Source: Candidatus Halarchaeoplasma halalkaliphilum | Lineage (GTDB): Archaea > Thermoplasmatota > Thermoplasmata > Halarchaeoplasmatales > Halarchaeoplasmataceae | Reading direction: 5' to 3' | NCBI GenBank assembly: GCA_007133925.1 | Contig: SLLU01000039.1 | Location: 1-27,047, forward strand | Length of the DNA: 27,047 bases | Shown: one piece after another, positions 1 through 5,392 of the stretch | Numbering within the stretch: the first letter of the stretch is position 1 | How the letters are laid out: every line of letters starts with the position of its first letter | Made by a program: the position numbers and the translations under genes | Notes under the pieces: model-generated | Told to the model about the DNA's origin: nothing | The model's input: the letters and a program-made list of their open reading frames with translations, nothing else | Databases searched by the model: none

Positions 1-1517
1 ACCAGGGTACCCATACACTCTACGTTCAGAAGGCGTCCCTGGGTACCGGGGAGGTAAGCGTGGACCTGAATTTCCGGTCCGACACTGACCTGTGGGCCAC
101 CCGTTTCGATCGGGTCAGGACCAACGGCATGGGCAACAGGTTGTTTTACAACGGGCTGTTCATATCCAACCAGCATTTCACCACCAGTGTTTACGGCGGT
201 GGACACGAGCACGCCGGTATGCAGGCCGAAAGCCGGGCCCACTCACCGGATCATCCAGAGATATCCACGGACTGTATGGAGAGGGTGGCGGTCCATGTGG
301 ATGATGTTGTGAGATTGGACGGTTCCGGTACGTACCCTTCAAACATAAAATGGGATCAGGATCAATGGAGGGATTGGATAGTCCATGAGGACAACAATAA
401 GATCATACTGGTGACGGATTCTGATGAGAACCGATGGCAGCAGCAGATCGATACTCACATATCAGCCCGGAGGACCCAGACCATCTACAGCGGCGAACAT
501 TTCATCAAGAATACCTATGAATTCACAAACAACGACGTTGTATCCCGAAAATACCCCTTCGTATGGCAGAGAGAGCCCTGGATAGGTACTGACAGGGCCA
601 CAAACGACCGGTCCAGGTATTCCGGGGACACTTCGGATGTGGTGATAGAGACCCGAAATCCCATGAGTGCATATGAACGCCCCTGGCTGGTGTCCTACGA
701 TCGCATGGATAATGCAGCCATTGCAGTGCTCTTCCAAAAGGAAACCATCGATTCATCCACCTATGGGATCTTTGCAGACGAGGCTTTCATCAGTTCATGG
801 GGTGCCGAGTGGCCGGTGGAGATAACCAACAAGGGGACTACGGAATCCCACCAGATCGGATTCGAACACACCTTTGCATCTGTGGAACCGGGTGAAACAG
901 TGGAATTCACGTTCTGGAACTCCCACTATGTTGACAGTTCCTGGGACGCCCTGGAAGAGTCCATCGAGGAGGATTGGGACCATATCTCGGAACAGAACGA
1001 ATCCACCTTCCAGATCGACCTCCGGGTCACTCCGGAGAACCAGGGGTGGAACTTCATTTCTTTCAACCTGGTCCCCGGGAACAGCGACGTCTCGTACATC
1101 CTTGATGCCATCGAGGGAAGCTATGAACGGGTGTTTCACTATGACTCCTATGACGAAAGATGGTTGAGCCACGTTCCCGGTAGACCCGGCCGCTTCAACA
1201 CCCTGCACACTTGGGACAACAGGATGGGGGTATGGATCAAGATGACCGAGGACCGCACCCTAAGCCTGGAGGGAACCGCACCCGCCACCACGGTCTTGGA
1301 ACTCCGACCCGGCTGGAACATGGTTGGACTTCCCAGTGCTAGGGAGGGCAACCACGGACTCCCGGATGAGATTAACAGGATAGGCTTATTCGATCCATCG
1401 GAGGAGTACAACATCGCGTATACGGATGATGTGGCTGGTTTCGTGTTCGAGCCCGGACAGGGATACTGGGTGTACAACGGTGCTAACGAGACGGTGACAT
1501 GGACGGTGGAGTACTAA
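1..1517 (+). CDS. Secreted beta-rich protein, 5' end missing
   Basis: The reading frame is open from base 3 to the stop at 1515-1517, so the gene begins upstream of the window; 504 residues are visible. The GTG at 60 lies inside the continuous frame and has no ribosome site, so it is not taken as the start. The first 310 or so residues are rich in Trp, Tyr, Asp and Asn and look like a beta-sandwich, but I recognise no family. The last 160 residues contain two related units marked by GWNFISFNL and GWNMVGLPS, each followed by a G-V/Y-W-V/I strand (MGVWIKM, GYWVYNG). Such units recur at the C-termini of archaeal surface proteins. There is no C-terminal membrane segment, so the protein is either released or anchored at the missing N-terminus. 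No catalytic motif was found. The secreted location is inferred from composition. Confidence 0.75.
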   Translation, partial: QGTHTLYVQKASLGTGEVSVDLNFRSDTDLWATRFDRVRTNGMGNRLFYNGLFISNQHFTTSVYGGGHEHAGMQAESRAHSPDHPEISTDCMERVAVHVDDVVRLDGSGTYPSNIKWDQDQWRDWIVHEDNNKIILVTDSDENRWQQQIDTHISARRTQTIYSGEHFIKNTYEFTNNDVVSRKYPFVWQREPWIGTDRATNDRSRYSGDTSDVVIETRNPMSAYERPWLVSYDRMDNAAIAVLFQKETIDSSTYGIFADEAFISSWGAEWPVEITNKGTTESHQIGFEHTFASVEPGETVEFTFWNSHYVDSSWDALEESIEEDWDHISEQNESTFQIDLRVTPENQGWNFISFNLVPGNSDVSYILDAIEGSYERVFHYDSYDERWLSHVPGRPGRFNTLHTWDNRMGVWIKMTEDRTLSLEGTAPATTVLELRPGWNMVGLPSAREGNHGLPDEINRIGLFDPSEEYNIAYTDDVAGFVFEPGQGYWVYNGANETVTWTVEY

Positions 1518-1546
1518 TACCTGGACAGAGACTGGGAATTGGAATA

Positions 1547-1725
1547 AATGATTATTTATCATTCTCTATTTCCACAGAAAAATAGACCAATAAGAAAATT
1601 TTTTAATTTTCTAATAGCTCGTTTACACATGTAAACTCACCCAGCGGGACGAGGGAATTTGCGAAATTCCCGAGCCAGAGGAATCTTAGATTCCTCGTGT
1701 TTGAAAAATCACGATGGGTTCATCG
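1547..1725. repeat. Run of seven short perfect hairpins
   Basis: Between the secreted-protein gene and tRNA-Ala lie seven non-overlapping inverted repeats with perfect stems of 5-8 bp: 1547-1563 (AATGAT/ATCATT), 1566-1585 (CTATTT/AAATAG), 1593-1612 (AGAAAATT/AATTTTCT), 1621-1636 (GTTTAC/GTAAAC), 1653-1671 (GGGAATTT/AAATTCCC), 1678-1696 (GAGGAATC/GATTCCTC) and 1712-1725 (CGATG/CATCG). The first three are AT-rich and could act in transcription termination. The fifth and sixth sit inside an interrupted copy of the tRNA 3' end. I see no open reading frame here that looks like a gene. Confidence 0.7.
1639..1705 (-). pseudogene. tRNA-Ala 3'-end fragment split by a two-hairpin insert
   Basis: Bases 1639-1649 repeat, base for base, the 11 bases 1741-1751 of tRNA-Ala (acceptor and T-stem, plus-strand ACCCAGCGGGA). 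Fifty bases later TTTGAA (1700-1705) matches the next six bases of the tRNA T-loop (1752-1757). The intervening 1650-1699 folds into two 8-bp hairpins (1653-1671 and 1678-1696), and ACGAGG (1649-1654) can alternatively pair with CCTCGT (1693-1698) to close both. The TTTGAA match alone could be chance; the 11-base match so close by is unlikely to be. Confidence 0.5.
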
Positions 1726-1737
1726 AATGAAATGAGA

Positions 1738-1811
1738 TGGACCCAGCGGGATTTGAACCCGCGGCCTCTACCTTGCGAAGGTAGCGATCTTCCGGACTGA
1801 TCTATGGGCCC
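1738..1811 (-). tRNA. tRNA-Ala (anticodon CGC)
   Basis: The minus strand folds into a complete cloverleaf of 74 bases including discriminator A73. The acceptor stem is GGGCCCA with TGGGTCC, the D-stem GATC with GATC, the anticodon stem CTACC with GGTAG around loop TTCGCAA, and the T-stem GCGGG with CCCGC around TTCAAAT. The anticodon is CGC at 1777-1775, reading GCG codons. Position 3 is G and position 70 is T, the G3:U70 pair that is the alanine identity element. No intron and no encoded CCA. A TATA-like box lies at 1845-1852. Confidence 0.96.
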
Positions 1812-1837
1812 ACGAATGAACGTGAGTGATTGAGTGG

Positions 1838-1883
1838 GGTCATAGATATTTGGAGTCTTGCTCCGATACCATCTATGGGCCCA
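1838..1883 (-). repeat. Inverted repeat holding a copy of the tRNA-Ala 5' end
   Basis: Bases 1871-1883 (plus-strand ATCTATGGGCCCA) duplicate 1800-1812, the first 12 or so bases of tRNA-Ala with one flanking base. The duplicate also forms the right arm of an inverted repeat: CATAGAT at 1841-1847 pairs with ATCTATG at 1871-1877, extended by partial GC pairing, with an inner hairpin GGAG/CTCC (1852-1855 and 1861-1864). The structure covers the presumed tRNA-Ala TATA box. Confidence 0.55.
1845..1852 (-). promoter_or_regulatory. TATA-like box of tRNA-Ala
   Basis: Minus-strand CAAATATC lies 34-41 bases upstream of the mature tRNA 5' end, a plausible place for an archaeal TATA box if a short 5' leader is made. 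Confidence 0.4.
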
Positions 1884-1954
1884 AACGTGTGAAACGAATA
1901 GAAGATACACTCATTTTTAACTTTAGTGGTAAGAGAGCGGGTCGATGGTTTTGA

Positions 1955-1983
1955 ATCGAAAGAATTAAGAATACCCTTTCGAT
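1955..1983 (+). promoter_or_regulatory. thpR promoter enclosed by an 8-bp inverted repeat
   Basis: ATCGAAAG (1955-1962) and CTTTCGAT (1976-1983) are perfect inverted arms separated by 13 bases. The spacer contains the TATA-like AATTAAG (1963-1969), 24-30 bases upstream of the thpR ATG. An arm on each side of the TATA box is the layout expected of a repressor operator. The box is weak, so promoter function is inferred. Confidence 0.45.
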
Positions 1984-1992
1984 AAAGGCCTC

Positions 1993-2544
1993 ATGACATT
2001 CAGAGGCTTTATATCGGTGGACATCGAACCGACGGCAGAGATACGGAAGTTCATGGGTGACCTGGAAAACAGTGGCGCAACCCTCAAGATGGTCGATCAG
2101 GATAAGATACATATAACCGTCAAATTTCTCGGGGATACCGAGGAGGGGGATATAAAGGAGATTTCAGAGACCGTCAGAACGATCCTCAAAAAGCACGAAC
2201 CCTTTGATCTGGTAATAAGGGGTGCGGGAGCATTTCCCCATATGGATTACATGAAGGTGATATGGGTCGGTGTAGAGAACGCCGACAGATTGGAAAAGAT
2301 CGCCCACGAGATCGAAGAGGAGTTGGTGCCCATGGGTTTCTCCAGGGCCGAAAAGAGCTTCTCGCCCCACATCACATTGGCCAGGGTAAAGGGAGGAAAA
2401 AACAAGGAGGAACTGGCCCAGGTGGTCAGGAGATACCGGGACACGGATTTTTTCAAACACAAAACAACCAAGCTGCGACTCAAAGAAAGCGTCTTGAAAC
2501 CCGAAGGCCCCGAGTACAAGACCCTGGAGGAGTACTTCCTCTGA
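1993..2544 (+). CDS. thpR: RNA 2',3'-cyclic phosphodiesterase (LigT/2H family)
   Basis: The 183-residue product carries both HxTx motifs of the 2H phosphoesterases, HITV at residues 40-43 and HITL at 126-129, which form the active site. The N-terminus (RGFISVDI) and the length of about 180 residues fit the ThpR/LigT family. Family members open 2',3'-cyclic phosphates and were first described as joining tRNA halves at a 2'-5' bond, a reaction related to tRNA splicing; the physiological role in archaea is unsettled. It lies beside tRNA genes, one of them intron-containing, which is suggestive only. The ATG at 1993 is preceded by a TATA-like box inside an inverted repeat. The gene ends 13 bases before a membrane-protein gene and probably shares its transcript. 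Confidence 0.9.
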   Translation: MTFRGFISVDIEPTAEIRKFMGDLENSGATLKMVDQDKIHITVKFLGDTEEGDIKEISETVRTILKKHEPFDLVIRGAGAFPHMDYMKVIWVGVENADRLEKIAHEIEEELVPMGFSRAEKSFSPHITLARVKGGKNKEELAQVVRRYRDTDFFKHKTTKLRLKESVLKPEGPEYKTLEEYFL

Positions 2545-2557
2545 TCGAAGGTATGAA

Positions 2558-3217
2558 ATGAACCCCACATCGGTAATAGGATTGATCAGCTTCGCCCCGG
2601 CGATATTCGTTCTGTACAAGATATTGGGGGACAACGAGGGTTACTTTAAACACAACAAAGCATTCTTCATGTTGGCCCTGGGCATGATGGTGGGGATGTT
2701 CATTGGACTACTGACACTGACTCTTCCTCTGGATATATTCATGGTCACACTGGGTGTGGTCTTACTCCTGGAACTGACCAAATTCGTGGTACTACTTTCG
2801 AGACCTTTCAGACTCAAGCACGATGCAACGTTCTACGGCATGGCCATGGGAGTGGGGATCGCCCCCATGATGGTTTTCATTTACGGTTACTTCGCAGGTC
2901 TGGCCGAGGTCTCACCCAAAACGGCTCTGTTCATAGGACTTATGGCCACGAGCTACACATTCATTTACGCAGCCACCGGCGCATTCATAGGGTATGGGTG
3001 TTACAAGGGCGAATTCTGGAGATTTTTTGTCAAGGCGGTGATATTCTCAGGGCTTCATGGATTGATCCTTAGCATGATCTGGGCAAATCAATTCTCTTCG
3101 GAGATCGCAAACTTCGCATTGCTGTTCATCGCTACCGTGTACACCTCCCTGGTATTGTTACACGTAGTCTTCGAAGTGATACCAAAAACCATACCCAGTG
3201 AACTCAAATCGATATGA
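2558..3217 (+). CDS. Multi-pass membrane protein, remotely PrsW-like
   Basis: The 219-residue product is almost entirely hydrophobic, with about seven predicted membrane segments and short charged loops. Near residues 70-105 it has E-L-T-K, then FRLKHDATFYGMAMGVG, and HG near residue 168. This order recalls the PrsW/CPBP intramembrane protease pattern (glutamates, a D-x-x-YG-x-x-x-G helix, a later histidine). The second glutamate pair expected after the glycine-rich helix is missing (APMMVF), so activity is doubtful and the family call is tentative. It follows thpR by 13 bases, and its stop overlaps an ATG in the next frame (ATGA at 3214). The next gene has its own TATA box, so that overlap is probably incidental. 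Confidence 0.6.
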   Translation: MNPTSVIGLISFAPAIFVLYKILGDNEGYFKHNKAFFMLALGMMVGMFIGLLTLTLPLDIFMVTLGVVLLLELTKFVVLLSRPFRLKHDATFYGMAMGVGIAPMMVFIYGYFAGLAEVSPKTALFIGLMATSYTFIYAATGAFIGYGCYKGEFWRFFVKAVIFSGLHGLILSMIWANQFSSEIANFALLFIATVYTSLVLLHVVFEVIPKTIPSELKSI

Positions 3218-3225
3218 TTAAACAA

Positions 3226-3234
3226 TTTATAAAT
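3226..3234 (+). promoter_or_regulatory. TATA box of the transglutaminase-like gene
   Basis: TTTATAAAT lies 25-33 bases upstream of the ATG at 3259, standard spacing for an archaeal leaderless transcript. It decides the start codon of the next gene. Confidence 0.7.
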
Positions 3235-3258
3235 AGTAGTGAAAACCATTGTTTTACG

Positions 3259-4557
3259 ATGGAAAGGTCCACCCCTAAAAGAAATCCGCCTGTTGTCCCT
3301 GAAAAAAGAGGTGACCCCAAAGGCGGCGGTAAAAAAAAGGTCCTTTACCCAAAAAAAACTCCTTCGGTGAAAAAAAAACCAAAGAGGAAACCTCAGATCA
3401 AGAAGGGAGTTGTGTTGATACTGGTAGCGTGTATCCTCATATCCGTTTCACTGCTTTCCCTGGACGACAATCTTCCTGAACTGTGGGGAGGGCCTTGGGA
3501 ACCCGAGAGAGCGAGCTTCACCATAGAGCGAACCATAACCATAAGGGCGGAGAGGGAGCTGAATTTCAACCTGACCGTCCCTATACCCGAGGACATACCT
3601 GGTAACGATCTGCAGTACGTGACCAGTATTGATTGGAACCAGGAGCCAGATACCTTTGAGAAATATGATCAGGAATGGAAGTCGTGGACCGATTCACTGA
3701 GCGGTGAGGAACGTGAGATCATAATCACATACAATGTCAACACTAGTTCCGTCAGGTGGGGATACAGCCGAAAAAGTTCCGGAAGTGTTGATCAGTTCAA
3801 CCCTTATCTCGTGGAGAGATACGGTGGGAATCAATGGCAGCTCGATCAGGACCGGAACCGGGATGGGGAGATGGACTGGGTGATACAACCAGAACATCCG
3901 GAGATACGTTCATTGGCCGAGGAGCTGACCCGATCGGAGGTAACAGTGTACGGAAAGGCCCAGAGGATCTACGACTGGATCGTGAGGAATATAGACTACG
4001 AACTGGGGGCTTCCGGAGATCTGCCGAAACATGCCATATGGACACTCCAAGATCGAAGGGGTGACTGTGATGAGCAGGCATACCTGTACATATCCTTGGC
4101 AAGGGCAGTTGGTATCCCAGCATGGGTCGAACTGGGGATACTGTATGATAGACCAAGGAATGTATGGGGTGGACATGGGTGGGTCAGACTCCAGTACGTT
4201 TCGTACGACGGGCAGAGTGGTTGGGTGAATATAGATACGGTGAACAGGGACTTCTTTTTTAGAGGGGCAACGAGGATAACCACCTACGTTGACGACGGAA
4301 ACGGAACCCACCTTAACGATTATTACCACTACGTGACGTACAACTTTACTGGTGGAAATCCTGGCTTTGGCATCTCGGAATCCTACTCCAATCTGGAAAT
4401 AGAAACCGAGGGGAGAATACTCAAAACCGACGGATACGACCTGCCGTGGTTCGGTGTTGCGGAAGCCATACCTCTGGTGGGGATCGCCGTGATCATACAT
4501 TTTATCAAGAACAACAAATTTGGAAAGAATGGACTTTTGGTGGAAAACAATAAATAG
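3259..4557 (+). CDS. Membrane-anchored transglutaminase-like protein
   Basis: From ATG 3259 the product is 432 residues. An in-frame ATG at 3214 overlaps the previous stop, but it lies upstream of the TATA box and would add 15 residues unlike the rest. Residues 1-49 are a Lys/Pro-rich cytoplasmic tail, 50-67 a membrane anchor, and the rest is outside the cell. The transglutaminase core has the Cys-His-Asp triad in GDCDEQAY (C270), GGHGWV (H306) and NIDTVNRD (D326), flanked by typical strands. A second hydrophobic stretch at about 397-416 near the C-terminus may re-enter the membrane. Archaeal proteins of this superfamily are usually taken to be peptidases or cross-linking enzymes; the substrate is unknown. 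The Lys-rich tail is encoded by three A8-A9 tracts (3331-3338, 3351-3358, 3370-3378). Confidence 0.85.
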   Translation: MERSTPKRNPPVVPEKRGDPKGGGKKKVLYPKKTPSVKKKPKRKPQIKKGVVLILVACILISVSLLSLDDNLPELWGGPWEPERASFTIERTITIRAERELNFNLTVPIPEDIPGNDLQYVTSIDWNQEPDTFEKYDQEWKSWTDSLSGEEREIIITYNVNTSSVRWGYSRKSSGSVDQFNPYLVERYGGNQWQLDQDRNRDGEMDWVIQPEHPEIRSLAEELTRSEVTVYGKAQRIYDWIVRNIDYELGASGDLPKHAIWTLQDRRGDCDEQAYLYISLARAVGIPAWVELGILYDRPRNVWGGHGWVRLQYVSYDGQSGWVNIDTVNRDFFFRGATRITTYVDDGNGTHLNDYYHYVTYNFTGGNPGFGISESYSNLEIETEGRILKTDGYDLPWFGVAEAIPLVGIAVIIHFIKNNKFGKNGLLVENNK

Positions 4558-4613
4558 ATTGAGCTATTTAGCTGTTCAAAGACCATCGTAGATGTAAATT
4601 AGGGGTGTAAAGC

Positions 4614-4982
4614 ATGGTAAAACCGATAATGCACAATACCTTACGAAGACTAAAGGATAAAGAAGGTGTGGATCAGTGTTATCTAGTGAGCAGGAGGGGA
4701 AAGGTCCTTGTCGGTTTTGGAGAAATCAATAAAACCCTGGAAGATACCTTCGGTACCCTCACCGCAACCATATACGGCGCTTCTCTACAAACCAACAAGA
4801 TACTCAAGGAGAAATTTCCGAGGAGGATCCTGGTGGAGGATATTGAAGGATTCATGACCATCAGGCATGTGGATGACCATTTTTTCATAGTGGTGAAGTA
4901 CAAAAAGGATACGGATGCACAGGCCGTCGAGAAAGAGTTGGAAACCGCTTGTTGGACCCTGGCCCAGGAACTAGCAGATTAG
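4614..4982 (+). CDS. Roadblock/LC7 domain protein
   Basis: The 122-residue product is one Roadblock/LC7 (longin-like) fold: helix (NTLRRLKDKEGVDQ), strand (CYLVSRRGKVLVGF), long helix over residues 40-62, strand and turn (RILVEDIEGFMTIRHVDDHFFIVV) and a C-terminal helix. Length and order fit the family. These proteins commonly regulate small Ras-like GTPases or act in polarity or cytoskeletal systems; no GTPase gene is visible in the window, so the partner is unknown. A purine-rich ribosome site (AGGGGTG) precedes ATG 4614 by 6 bases. An in-frame ATG at 4629 is less well placed. A T7 run follows the stop. Confidence 0.8.
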   Translation: MVKPIMHNTLRRLKDKEGVDQCYLVSRRGKVLVGFGEINKTLEDTFGTLTATIYGASLQTNKILKEKFPRRILVEDIEGFMTIRHVDDHFFIVVKYKKDTDAQAVEKELETACWTLAQELAD

Positions 4983-4986
4983 AGAC

Positions 4987-4993
4987 TTTTTTT
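4987..4993 (+). terminator. T-tract terminator after the Roadblock gene
   Basis: Seven consecutive T begin four bases after the stop codon. T-rich tracts are enough for termination in archaea. Confidence 0.5.
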
Positions 4994-5047
4994 AATGATA
5001 ACCTCCTGATTCCAAAAAGGCAAGAGGGACTAAGAATGAAGGTGAGT

Positions 5048-5146
5048 AGTCCCGACTCCCGGATTCTGCTCAGAATTGTTAGCTTAGCTCACAATTCTAA
5101 CCGCTCATCAATCGGAGATTGATTCGTGAACCGGGGACCTGATGAT
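5048..5146 (-). pseudogene. Copy of the tRNA-Tyr 3' exon split by a 61-base insert
   Basis: Bases 5048-5065 equal 5178-5195, and 5127-5146 equal 5196-5215. Together these 38 bases reproduce exactly the 3' exon of tRNA-Tyr (5180-5215) plus two bases of trailer, with no mismatch; identity stops at once on both sides. The copy is interrupted in its T-loop, between A57 and A58, by 5066-5126. That insert holds two perfect hairpins: AGAATTGT/ACAATTCT (5072-5098) and ATCAATC/GATTGAT (5107-5123). The pseudo T-stem (CCCGG 5058-5062, CCGGG 5131-5135) can still pair, giving a closed multibranched RNA. There is no 5' half, so it cannot make a tRNA alone. Confidence 0.85.
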
Positions 5147-5179
5147 ATGATACACTCAGCTCAAGATAAAAAATGAAAG

Positions 5180-5299
5180 TCCCGACTCCCGGATTTGAAC
5201 CGGGGACCTGATGATTTCCGCGGGTGAATCGGGACATTGCGCCCGATAGGTATAATCCTACTACAGTCACCCGCTCTGGCCAAACTGAGCTAAGTCGGG
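5180..5299 (-). tRNA. tRNA-Tyr (anticodon GTA) with intron
   Basis: The minus strand gives acceptor CCCGACT/AGTCGGG, D-stem GCTC/GAGC, anticodon stem GGTGA/TCATC (one G-U), and T-stem CCCGG/CCGGG around TTCAAAT, with discriminator A73 at 5180. The anticodon is GTA at 5264-5262, after which G37 is followed by a 45-base intron (5260-5216). C1-G72 and A73 are the archaeal tyrosine identity elements. The exons are 39 and 36 bases, giving a 75-base mature tRNA. A TATA box lies at 5322-5329. The first bases of the trailer (CT) are also present in the nearby 3'-exon copy. Confidence 0.95.
5216..5260 (-). other. tRNA-Tyr intron at position 37/38
   Basis: The 45-base insert after G37 is the canonical archaeal site cut by the splicing endonuclease. 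A relaxed bulge-helix-bulge can be drawn with CTGT (positions 32-35) pairing with GCGG near the intron end and three-base bulges on each side. The intron has its own hairpin (ATCGGG/CCCGAT, 5248-5229). Its segment at 5227-5220 (TCACCCGC) is a perfect 8-base complement of exon 1 bases 5274-5267. Exact ends may be off by one base. Confidence 0.8.
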
Positions 5300-5321
5300 T
5301 GAGATGTTCTAAGCACGTTAC

Positions 5322-5329
5322 TTATTTAT
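5322..5329 (-). promoter_or_regulatory. TATA box of tRNA-Tyr
   Basis: Minus-strand ATAAATAA lies 23-30 bases upstream of the mature tRNA 5' end, and is preceded by a purine-rich BRE-like AAAGG. Confidence 0.6.
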
Positions 5330-5392
5330 CCTTTTCGTTTCGCGCACATAATATTTGCATTCTGGAATTATTTTTTATACATTGATCGCCTT

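Noticed and set aside
60..62. GTG as true start of the first gene
   Set aside because: The frame is open to the window edge, the residues before it continue the same kind of sequence, and no ribosome site precedes it.
795..1208. Antisense open frame of 137 codons
   Set aside because: It has no ribosome site or promoter and mirrors the codon pattern of the secreted-protein gene on the other strand.
3214..3258. ATG at 3214 overlapping the previous stop as start of the transglutaminase-like gene
   Set aside because: A well-placed TATA box lies between it and ATG 3259, and the extra 15 residues do not resemble a natural N-terminus.
5147..5177. Integrated element between attL and attR at tRNA-Tyr
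   Set aside because: Only 31 bases separate the tRNA from its 3' copy, with no integrase or other gene. At most this is a deletion scar.
5041..5300. Two tRNA genes in tandem
   Set aside because: The second copy lacks a 5' half, D-arm and anticodon; only the 3' exon is present, and it is interrupted.
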